Positions 1-7,500 of a DNA stretch of 14,273 nucleotides are shown here, one piece after another (the stretch's first letter is position 1; every line of letters begins with the position of its first letter). This DNA comes from Planctomycetota bacterium. Lineage in GTDB: Bacteria; Planctomycetota; Planctomycetia; Pirellulales; Lacipirellulaceae. The stretch covers positions 1-14,273 of the forward strand of contig JAKEIB010000206.1 in assembly GCA_022614705.1 (NCBI GenBank). The letters run 5' to 3'. Made by a program: the position numbers and the translations under genes. Below the pieces are notes generated by a model that did not search any database, had not been told where the DNA came from, and worked only from the letters and a program-made list of their open reading frames with translations.

Positions 1-6
1 ATGCAG

Positions 7-71
7 GAACACTAATTAGCGATAATCATCACTAATGAATTATTAGTGCAAATTAGCGGCAATTAGTGTTC
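7..71. repeat. Palindromic repeat built from 10-bp units
   Basis: Three imperfect decamers (7-36) each end in -taat; a 5-base spacer (37-41) follows, then three mirrored decamers (42-71) each start with atta-. The outer arms form a perfect 13-bp inverted repeat (5-17 against 61-73) and the inner arms a 7-bp stem (30-36 against 42-48). The unit length is about one helical turn. The element lies just upstream of nuoI and could be a transcript hairpin or a protein-binding array. Its structure is read directly; any function is inference. Confidence 0.75.
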
Positions 72-129
72 CTTTTAATCCGCCCTCTCCGCGCCTCTGC
101 GAGAGATTGTATTGCTTGAACTGAAACCA

Positions 130-795
130 ATGCCAATTAATTCAAAAGACGTGACCTGGATCGAAGAGCCGGAGATCGGTTTCTGGGAGGCGACGTTTCT
201 GCCGGCGATCGTGAAAGGTCTCAAGACCACACTCGGACATATCACCCAGTACCAGCCGGTCACGCAGCAGTATCCGGAAGTGCGTCCCGAGTTGCCGCAG
301 CATTATCGCGGATTGCACCGCTTGAATCGCGACGAGAAGGGTCGCGTGAAATGCGTGGCCTGCATGCTGTGTGCGACAGCGTGTCCGGCGAATTGCATCG
401 CGATCGAAGCGGCCCCAGCCCCGCCCGACTGGCCCGACCGCGACAAGTATCCGTCCACGTTCGTGCTCGACGAGCTGCGCTGCATTTACTGCGGCATGTG
501 CGAGGAGGCCTGCCCGGTGGACGCGATCGAACTGACGCACATCTATGACGTGACGGGCGAGACGCGCCAGGAGATGGTGTTCGACAAGCTGAAGCTGCTG
601 GAGATCTACGACGAAACGAAGGACAACCCGAAAGACCCGGTGCGGACCGGCCGGGGACGGCTAGGGCCCGCATCGGAGTTCGGTGCACTGCCGACGTTGG
701 GGCCGGCGACGCCGGTGGTCCGCGAAGATCGCGCGGCCGCGTCGGCTACGTCGGGCGTCATTGGACCGCCCCCGCCGGAACCTGGTAAACGGTAA
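130..795 (+). CDS. nuoI: NADH-quinone oxidoreductase subunit I (NuoI)
   Basis: This is the peripheral-arm subunit of complex I that holds two [4Fe-4S] clusters (N6a, N6b) and passes electrons from NuoG towards NuoB and quinone. Two ferredoxin motifs are visible: C75-x2-C78-x2-C81-x3-C85-P and C118-x2-C121-x2-C124-x3-C128-P. The N-terminal amphipathic stretch before them (residues 13-40) is typical of NuoI. After about residue 165 the protein ends in a Pro/Gly/Ala/Arg-rich, probably disordered tail of about 55 residues that is not needed for the fold. I chose ATG 130; a TTG at 112 is in frame, with a weak GAGAG in front of it, so the start is uncertain by six codons. nuoJ follows only after 420 bp of repeat-rich DNA, an unusually large gap for this gene order. 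Confidence 0.93.
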   Translation: MPINSKDVTWIEEPEIGFWEATFLPAIVKGLKTTLGHITQYQPVTQQYPEVRPELPQHYRGLHRLNRDEKGRVKCVACMLCATACPANCIAIEAAPAPPDWPDRDKYPSTFVLDELRCIYCGMCEEACPVDAIELTHIYDVTGETRQEMVFDKLKLLEIYDETKDNPKDPVRTGRGRLGPASEFGALPTLGPATPVVREDRAAASATSGVIGPPPPEPGKR

Positions 796-909
796 CGAAT
801 TCCGCCCACGTCTGGGGCTGACGCTTGAGAGCCTGGTGCGTTACCATTCTGGGGACGATGTAGCTGACTTCTGCGACGCCTCGTGCCTCGTTGTTCCACA
901 TGGGTGTTT

Positions 910-1103
910 GTCCCGTAGGGACTTACGAGAATAGCCCAGCGATTCATCGCTGGGAATAGGGATGCAGAGTATTTGGAAAGTCCCGTAGGGACGATTGAAC
1001 AGAGGCGTCCGCAGTTCGGTCGTCCCTACGGGACTAGCGAAACTTTTATTACTAGATACCCAGCGATAAATCGCTGGGCTATTGTCAAGTGTCCCTACGG
1101 GAC
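910..1103. repeat. 194-bp nested inverted repeat, units A-B-A / A'-B'-A'
   Basis: The left half is A (gtcccgtagggac, 910-922), B (cccagcgat-tc-atcgctggg, 935-954) and A (980-992). The right half is the exact mirror: A' (gtccctacgggac, 1022-1034), B' (cccagcgat-aa-atcgctggg, 1059-1078) and A' (1091-1103). Internal gaps are 12 and 25 bases on the left and 24 and 12 on the right, so the mirror spacing is kept to within one base. Each B is itself a 9-bp hairpin. The centre is a 29-base spacer, 993-1021. It looks like a REP/MITE-type repetitive unit with no encoded protein; two head-to-head copies of an A-B-A module is the simplest reading. Confidence 0.85.
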
Positions 1104-1150
1104 AAGCTTTACCTCGGACTCATTTCACAATACTGAGATGTTCAGAACTA

Positions 1151-1168
1151 CCGGGGTCACAGACCCGG
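1151..1168. repeat. Short GC hairpin repeat (ccggggtc-aca-gacccgg)
   Basis: An imperfect palindrome with one base missing in the right arm, flanked by 'cta' on the left and 'ctac' on the right. It belongs to the same sequence type as 2501-2521 (gtagctggggtc-tac-gacccc), so this family occurs at least twice in the nuo operon. It lies 48 bases upstream of nuoJ. It has no T-tract, so I do not call it a terminator. Confidence 0.55.
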
Positions 1169-1215
1169 CTACAGATTCCCGCCTTCGGCTATAACATATA
1201 CGCCACACGAAATAC

Positions 1216-1974
1216 ATGGATTGGATCGGGCAACATTGGCTGGATTGGGCGTCGCTCCTATTAATCGCGGCCGGTGTGTTGTGGTTGATGCCGGGGGCGG
1301 CCCGGCGGCCGAAAGTCGTCGGCGTTCTTCTGGCCCTGGCGGGCACCGCCCTGTTGGCGACGCGGGTTGACAATTTTTCGTCGCCGATTGGCGAGTCGGT
1401 GTTGTTCTGGCTGTTTGCCGCGGTCGCGATTCTGAGCGCGGTGCTCATGATCACCAACCGCAACCCGGTGTACTCGGCGCTGTGGTTCGCGATCGTGACG
1501 CTCAGCACGTGCGGCTTGTTTCTGTTGCAATTCGCGCCGTTCCTGGCGGCCGCGACGGTGGTCATCTACGCCGGGGCGATTGTGGTGACGTTTGTGTTTG
1601 TGATTATGCTGGCCCAGCAAAGCGGGGCGACAATGTACGACCAGCGCTCGCGTCAGCCGCTGGCGGCAACCATCGCTGCGTTCGTAATGTTGGCGGCAAT
1701 TGTGGGTGTGCTGCAAAATGTGGGCGAGTCTCTCCGAGACTCGAATCCGCGTCCGCCGCGGCGGACGCGGCCACTTGAAGCGTCATCCGCCGATGTCGTC
1801 GCGAATCCGCTTAGCGGTCTAGCGGCGGACGAACCGTTGGGAAAGATGCACGCGATTGGCCGCTCGCTGTTCGGCGACTATTTGTTCGCCGTCGAATTGG
1901 CCGGCACGCTTCTGCTCGTGGCCACGATTGGCGCCATTGCGATCGCCCCGCGCCGGCGACGGGGGACGCTATGA
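1216..1974 (+). CDS. nuoJ: NADH-quinone oxidoreductase subunit J (NuoJ), extended
   Basis: A membrane subunit of complex I that lies beside NuoK, NuoA and NuoN. The family core begins near residue 60 with a helix followed by 'NRNPVYSALWF', then the hallmark 'VVIYAGAIVVTFVFVIML' (residues 115-132) that contains the conformationally important third helix. The final helix is at about 223-244. At 252 residues it is far longer than E. coli NuoJ. About 58 extra residues at the N-terminus contain two likely membrane segments (12-28 and 33-50). A hydrophilic insertion at 171-215 contains the product of a perfect 24-bp DNA palindrome. The ATG at 1216 lacks a clear ribosome site. The 3' end overlaps nuoK by the ATGA junction (1971-1974), implying translational coupling. 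Confidence 0.88.
   Translation: MDWIGQHWLDWASLLLIAAGVLWLMPGAARRPKVVGVLLALAGTALLATRVDNFSSPIGESVLFWLFAAVAILSAVLMITNRNPVYSALWFAIVTLSTCGLFLLQFAPFLAAATVVIYAGAIVVTFVFVIMLAQQSGATMYDQRSRQPLAATIAAFVMLAAIVGVLQNVGESLRDSNPRPPRRTRPLEASSADVVANPLSGLAADEPLGKMHAIGRSLFGDYLFAVELAGTLLLVATIGAIAIAPRRRRGTL
1747..1770. repeat. Perfect 24-bp palindrome inside nuoJ
   Basis: The arms ccgcgtccgccg (1747-1758) and cggcggacgcgg (1759-1770) are perfect reverse complements with no spacer. It encodes PRPPRRTR (NuoJ residues 178-185), an Arg/Pro-rich stretch in the hydrophilic segment between two membrane helices where family members need no such sequence. It looks like an intergenic-type repeat carried inside the reading frame. 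Confidence 0.8.
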
Positions 1975-2492
1975 CGGGTGACGTCGAACGATATCTCGTA
2001 GTGGGCGCGTTGTTGTTCGTGCTGGGCGCGCTTGGATTCTTCACACGGCGCAATCTCATCGTGCTAATGCTCTCGGCCGAGATGATGCTGCACGGCGTGT
2101 CGCTCACGCTCGTGACGTTTAGCCGCATGCATCACAACCTCGAGGGGCAGGCGTTTACGATATTCATTCTGACGGTGGCGACGTGCGAAGCGGGGCTCGC
2201 GCTGGCGGTGATTTTGGCGCTATACCAGAAGTCAAACTCGCTCGACGTCGAGCTGTGGACCGATTTGCGCGAAGCCGATTTGCCGCCGCCGATGGCGGCC
2301 GAGGACGCCGGCCAGCGGCCCTTTGTTCCGCCCGAGCCGAAAACGTTCCCGAGATTGACGCCGGCGGGCGTCGTGCCGGACATTCGCGATGAGCACGATC
2401 CGGATCGAGTCGACGACGCAGCGAGCCCGACCGCCGAATCGCCCTTGGAGCCGTCGAAGGTGGAGGATGTGATTAAGACGGCAGTGCGGTGA
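1971..2492 (+). CDS. nuoK: NADH-quinone oxidoreductase subunit K (NuoK) with long tail
   Basis: A three-helix membrane subunit of complex I (the MrpC-like module) that takes part in proton transfer beside NuoJ and NuoN. Helices are at about 8-24, 29-50 and 62-83. The two conserved intramembrane glutamates are present as E37 (in LMLSAEMMLHG) and E73 (in TVATCEAGLAL), matching E36 and E72 of the E. coli protein. The first ~95 residues cover the usual family length of about 100. The remaining ~75 are an acidic, Pro-rich, probably disordered extension that is not part of the family fold. The start ATG overlaps the nuoJ stop. Downstream, 117 bases of repeat separate it from nuoL. Confidence 0.92.
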   Translation: MTGDVERYLVVGALLFVLGALGFFTRRNLIVLMLSAEMMLHGVSLTLVTFSRMHHNLEGQAFTIFILTVATCEAGLALAVILALYQKSNSLDVELWTDLREADLPPPMAAEDAGQRPFVPPEPKTFPRLTPAGVVPDIRDEHDPDRVDDAASPTAESPLEPSKVEDVIKTAVR

Positions 2493-2500
2493 CGCCGACT

Positions 2501-2605
2501 GTAGCTGGGGTCTACGACCCCGGCGGCGCACGAGAACGTTGTCCTGAGTAAATGTATTGGAACGTGAGCTACCGCGAACAAGCCGGCCTCGCAGAGGCCA
2601 GCTAC
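2501..2605. repeat. Repeat element abutting the nuoL start
   Basis: The ends are gtagctgg (2501-2508) and ccagctac (2598-2605), a perfect 8-bp terminal inverted repeat. Each end carries its own hairpin: ggggtc-tac-gacccc (2507-2521) and ggcctc-gca-gaggcc (2585-2599). The right end stops four bases before the nuoL ATG, so the element fills the whole nuoK-nuoL gap and forms the nuoL leader. The only Shine-Dalgarno-like GAGG (2594-2597) lies in the 3' arm of the second hairpin. Confidence 0.7.
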
Positions 2606-2609
2606 AATT

Positions 2610-4580
2610 ATGACTGAATCCGCTCAAAAACTTGTCCTCTGGCTCATCCCGCTGGCGCCGCTGGTGGCGGCGGTGATGACGGCTGCGCTGGGGCCGAAGG
2701 TGTTACGCGAGCGGAGCCATTTGCCGTGCTGGTTCGGGTTGGCGGTTTCGGTTGTTTGTTCGCTGCTGCTATTGTTCTCGATCGGGCCGCAACACTTTGC
2801 CGAGGACTCCCATTCGGCGCCCATTGCCACCGGATACAAGTGGATCGAGGTGGGCGGCATCGACGTCGCCGTGACGCTGCGCGCCGATGCCATGACGTCG
2901 ATGATGTTGGCGATGGTTACCACCGTGAGCCTCTTGGTGGCCATGTTCGCGGCGGGCTACATGCACGGCGACCCGGGCTATCCGCGGTTCTTTGCCGAAG
3001 TGTCGCTGTTCGTGTTCTCGATGTGCATGTTGGTTCTGGCGGCCAACTTCCTGCTCTTGTTCGTGTTTTGGGAAGGCGTCGGCCTATGTAGTTACTTGCT
3101 AATCGGCTTCTGGTACCGCCGGCCGAGTGCCTCGGCCGCGGCGGTGAAGGCGTTCGTCGTCAACCGCATCGGCGATTTTGGTTTCCTCATCGGCATCTTT
3201 CTGATTTGGACCACGTTCGGCTCGCTTAACTTCGCGGACGTGCTCGATCGGCCCGAGCGACTGGTCGCGCTGGCCGCGGCCGAGCCGGGCCGCATCACGA
3301 TGATATGCCTCTTGCTATTTTTGGGCGCGATGGGCAAGAGCGCGCAGTTCCCGCTGCACGTGTGGTTGCCCGACGCGATGGAAGGTCCGACGCCCGTGAG
3401 CGCGTTGATCCACGCCGCGACGATGGTCACGGCCGGCGTATACATGGTCGCTCGCTGTACGCCGCTGTTCGTGTACGCCCCGACAGCGCTGCTGGTGGTC
3501 AGCGGCATCGGCGCGGTGACGGCGCTCATCGCGGCTCTCATCGCGCTCACGCAGTTCGACCTCAAACGCGTGCTGGCGTACTCCACGGTGAGCCAGCTTG
3601 GCTACATGTTCATGGCGCTTGGGGCCGGGGCGGCAGGGCCGGAAGTGGCCACGCTCGCCACGACCGCGGCCATGTTTCACCTGTTCACTCACGCGTTCTT
3701 CAAGGCGCTGCTGTTCCTCGCCGCCGGCAGCGTGATGCACTCGATGGGCGACGTCATCGACATGCGCCGCTTCGGCGGCCTACGGCGGGCGCTCCCGATC
3801 ACGCACTGGACGTTTCTGTGCGGCGCGGCCGCACTAGCCGGCGTACCCCTGCTTGCGGGTTTCTGGAGCAAGGACGACATACTGGCCGTGCTTTCGGATG
3901 CGTCGCACGACGCGGCACATCGCACGTATTTCTACGCGATCTTCGGCGTCGCAGCGTTCACCGCGTTGCTCACCGCGTTTTACACGTTCCGCGCGTACTT
4001 TCTCACATTCTGGGGCGAGGAAAGGTTCCCCGAGGAAGCCGGGCATCATCCGCACGACGCGCCGTCCGTCATGGCCTGGCCGCTGCGGGTGCTGGCCGTG
4101 TGCGCGCTATTGATTGGCCTAGCCGTGGGGCCCACACATTGGTTCGCAAGCTACTTGCATCACACGTTTGGACTGGCGGAGGTTGAGTCGCACGGCTTCC
4201 ACGTTCCGCTGCTGATGGCGAGCGCAATGATCGCACTCGCGGGCATCGGCGTGGCCTGGCTGTTTTACGTTCGCTCGCCGCAATTGCCGGGCCAGATCGC
4301 GGCGGCGATCGGGCCGCTATACCGGGCATCGCTCAACAAGTTTTATTTCGACGAGATTTACCGCGCCGTGCTGGTGACGCCGCTGCGGACGCTGTCGTGG
4401 CTTTCCTATTGGTTCGATCGCGCGATTATCGACCCGACCGTCGACGCGGTCGGCAAGATTCCGCAGGGACTCAGTTTGCTGCCGCGAACGTTGCACAACG
4501 GGCTCGTGCCGTCGTACGCGCTGGTGATGTGGACGGGATTGATCCTGTTTGTGCTGTTCGCGTTGGGTGTGATTTCGTAA
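2610..4580 (+). CDS. nuoL: NADH-quinone oxidoreductase subunit L (NuoL)
   Basis: The most distal antiporter-like proton-pumping subunit of the complex I membrane arm. At 656 residues it is close to the usual NuoL length. Channel residues are in place: E155 in FVFWEGVGLCSYLLIGFW, K243 and H250 in GKSAQFPLHVWLPDAMEG, H268, K319 in FDLKRVLAYSTVSQLGYM, and H357/H361/K365 in FHLFTHAFFKALLF. The C-terminal region (about 545-656, with NKFYFDEIY) matches the long lateral helix plus final anchor that distinguish NuoL from NuoM and NuoN. The start ATG 2610 has no free ribosome-binding site; its leader is the repeat element ending at 2605. The stop at 4580 is ten bases before the next gene. Confidence 0.96.
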   Translation: MTESAQKLVLWLIPLAPLVAAVMTAALGPKVLRERSHLPCWFGLAVSVVCSLLLLFSIGPQHFAEDSHSAPIATGYKWIEVGGIDVAVTLRADAMTSMMLAMVTTVSLLVAMFAAGYMHGDPGYPRFFAEVSLFVFSMCMLVLAANFLLLFVFWEGVGLCSYLLIGFWYRRPSASAAAVKAFVVNRIGDFGFLIGIFLIWTTFGSLNFADVLDRPERLVALAAAEPGRITMICLLLFLGAMGKSAQFPLHVWLPDAMEGPTPVSALIHAATMVTAGVYMVARCTPLFVYAPTALLVVSGIGAVTALIAALIALTQFDLKRVLAYSTVSQLGYMFMALGAGAAGPEVATLATTAAMFHLFTHAFFKALLFLAAGSVMHSMGDVIDMRRFGGLRRALPITHWTFLCGAAALAGVPLLAGFWSKDDILAVLSDASHDAAHRTYFYAIFGVAAFTALLTAFYTFRAYFLTFWGEERFPEEAGHHPHDAPSVMAWPLRVLAVCALLIGLAVGPTHWFASYLHHTFGLAEVESHGFHVPLLMASAMIALAGIGVAWLFYVRSPQLPGQIAAAIGPLYRASLNKFYFDEIYRAVLVTPLRTLSWLSYWFDRAIIDPTVDAVGKIPQGLSLLPRTLHNGLVPSYALVMWTGLILFVLFALGVIS

Positions 4581-4590
4581 TGGATTCGTA

Positions 4591-7500
4591 ATGACTGTGT
4601 TGCTATTGGTAATGCTGATTTTGCCTATGGCGGCGGCGCTGATGTTGCTGGTCATGCGGCGGGCTGTTGGACAGGAAGCGGCGCGGCAATTTGCGCTCGT
4701 TGCGTCGGTCGCGACACTGGCCGCATCGCTGTTCCTCGTCTACCAGTTCGTGCAAATCCCCGCCTACGCCGGCGCCCGGCCGGCGCCCGTCGAGCCGCGA
4801 TTCAGCATTCCGTATCACTGGTTCACTTATGGAGAAAAAACGGCCGCCTCGGCGGAGGATGCGGCCGAGGATGTGGCGCCACTCACGGTCGAGCTTTTGC
4901 TCGGGCTCGACGGCATCAGCATCCTTCTCATCGTGCTCACGACCGTCCTGACGGTTTCCTGCGTGCTGATTTCCTGGGAATCGATTCGCGAACGGGCGGC
5001 CGGGTTTTACGCGTGCTTGCTGTTGCTGGAAGCGGGTCTTTTGGGCGTGTTCTGCTCATTCGACCTTGTGATGTTCTATGTGTTTTTCGAGTTCACGCTG
5101 GTGCCGCTGTTTTTCATGATCGGCATCTGGGGCGGACCGCGGCGGCGATACGCGGCGATCAAATTCTTTCTGTATACGCTGGTGGGTAGCCTGGTGACGC
5201 TAGTTGGCCTCGTGGGGCTTGTACTCGCGGCCGTATCGTCGGGTGTCGCGACGCCATCATCGATTCCCGAGCTCGCGAGATGGCTGGCCGAGAATCCGCT
5301 AAGCCACGAGTGGCAGATCGCGTTGTTTCTGGCGATCTCCGTCGGCTTCATGGTGAAGGTGCCCGTGTTCCCGCTGCACACGTGGTTGCCTCTTGCGCAC
5401 GTCGAGGCGCCGACGGCGGGCAGCGTGCTGTTGGCCGGCGTGCTGTTGAAGCTGGGCACATACGGCTTCCTGCGTCTGTGCCTGCCGATGTTTCCCTACG
5501 CATGTGTGAAGGTCGGCGTCCCGCTCATGGCGGTGCTCGCGGTGGCGGGCATCATCTATGGCTCATTCTGTGCACTCGCGCAGCGCGACATCAAGAAGCT
5601 TGTCGCCTACAGCAGCGTGGCCCACCTTGGGTTTTGCATGCTGGGTTTGTTCGCGCTAAATGCGTCGGGCATCGCCGGCGGCGTGCTGCAGATGATCAAC
5701 CACGGCTTATCGACCGGCGCGCTGTTCCTCCTCGTGGGCATGATTTACGATCGCTACCACACGCGGCAGCTCGATGACCTCGGCGGCCTGGCCGCGCGCT
5801 TGCCGCTGTTGGCCTCGACGATGGTGTTCATCGCGATGTCCAGCATCGGCCTGCCGGGGCTGAACGGATTCGTGGGCGAAGTGCTGTCGCTGGCCGGCAT
5901 GTTCCAGCGTCATCCTTTTTATGCGGTACTCGGCACGACGGGCGTCGTGCTTGGCGCGTGGTATCTGCTGTCGATGATCCAACACGCGTTCTTCGGCCCG
6001 CTGCGCGAGCCGGCGCAGGGCGATGACCACATCAAGGATATGAACAGTCGCGAAATCTTCGCGATCGCGCCGATCTGCGCCCTATGCCTTCTCATTGGCA
6101 TCATGCCGCAACCACTAATCAACACGATTCAACCGGACGTTGATGCCGTAGTTTCGCTGTATTCAGATGCGAATCCGCGTCAAAACGCGGCCATCAGCTC
6201 ACGGTACAGAATTGCACACGTCAATCCGCAATCCGCAATCCGCAATCCGCAATCCGCAATCGAAAGCCTCCCCGTGACCGAAGCCATCGAACAAATCCAG
6301 GCCACCGCCATGCTGCTCGTGCCGGAGATCGTTCTCCTGGCGACGATGTGCGTGCTATTCCTGGCCGGGCCGATGCTGGTGAGCGACGCAGGCGAAGCGC
6401 CGCCCGGCCTGCGAAACCAGTGGGGTTTTCTTTCGGTGGCGACGCTCACAATCGCGTGGGTCATCTGGTTCAACGGCGGACGCACAATAGCCCAGGGCGC
6501 GCTGTTCCACGTCGACGACCTGGTCTGGTACACGCGTGGCCTGTCGCTTTCAGCGGGAATACTGCTGGCGCTCGTTTTGTGGAACCAGATCGACGACGGC
6601 CACGCGGCCGAGGCCCACGCCTGCCTGCTGGCCATCCTCGCAGGAACAAACCTTGTCGCCGCCGCGGACGATTTGGTCTCGTTGTTCCTGGCCCTCGAAT
6701 TGGTCAGCATTCCGACGTACGTAATCCTCTTCTTGCCGCGTCGCGACCGTCCCGAACGTGAGGCAACAATTAAGTACTTGTTGCTCAGCGCGTTTTCGTC
6801 GGCCCTGTTGCTGTACGGAATGAGCTGGCTCTACGGAGTGGCGGGCAGCACGAATTTCGCGGCGATCGCCGAAACGATCGGCCGCGCTACGCCCGATTCT
6901 GGAAACTGGATGTCGCAGATCGCGTTCGCCTTCATAATCGCGGGATTGAGTTTCCGCATCGCAGCCGTGCCGTTTCACTTTTACGCCCCGGACGTATTCC
7001 AGGGCACGACCGCCTCGAACGCCGCGCTGTTGTCGTTTGTGCCGAAGGTGGTGGGCTTCGTCGCGCTCATGCGTCTGTTGCCGCTCGGCGCCGTGACGGA
7101 AACAGTCGCTGGCTGGTTGCCGGAGAGCTCCGTGCAATTGCTCTTGGCGTATTTGGCCGGGGCCACAATGTTCGTCGGCAATCTCATGGCCTGGCGGCAG
7201 AGGAACCTCTTCCGACTGATGGCTTACTCAAGCGTCGCACACGCCGGCTACATGCTGGTGGGCCTCGCCGTCGGCGACGTGCAGCCGATTGCCGGGACCG
7301 ATGCGGTGCTGTTTTACCTGGCCGCCTACGGGCTGATGACGATCGGCGTATTCGCGCTTCTTGCCGGCGTCGGAAGCACGGAGCACGGAGCACGGAGCTT
7401 GGAGCAAGAAGCAAACAAATCTTACTCCATGCTCCATGCTCCATGCTCCACGCTCAACGACCTCCGCGGCCTGAACAACTCGCATCCAACGACCGCGCTG

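Larger units (their letters stand above)
796..1215. other. Repeat-filled gap between nuoI and nuoJ
   Basis: This 420-base gap separates two genes that are normally almost contiguous. It holds the nested inverted repeat at 910-1103, a GC hairpin at 1151-1168 and a 'cgccttcggc' motif near 1190. I find no convincing gene: the open frames here (for example 973-1194) simply translate the repeats. There is no clear Shine-Dalgarno sequence before the nuoJ ATG at 1216. Confidence 0.7.

Noticed and set aside
75..263. Minus-strand ORF over the nuoI start
   Set aside because: Antisense shadow of nuoI and the decamer repeat; no features of its own.
910..1103. Rho-independent terminator ending the nuoI transcript
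   Set aside because: None of the six hairpins is followed by a T-run, and the downstream genes continue the same operon.
3305..4186. 293-codon open frame on the plus strand inside nuoL
   Set aside because: It overlaps nuoL in another frame, is extremely Arg-rich with no domain, and arises from GC-rich third-position bias of the real gene.
6223..6261. CRISPR array
   Set aside because: The units are contiguous 7-base repeats with no spacers; likewise at 7371-7461 and 9721-9797.
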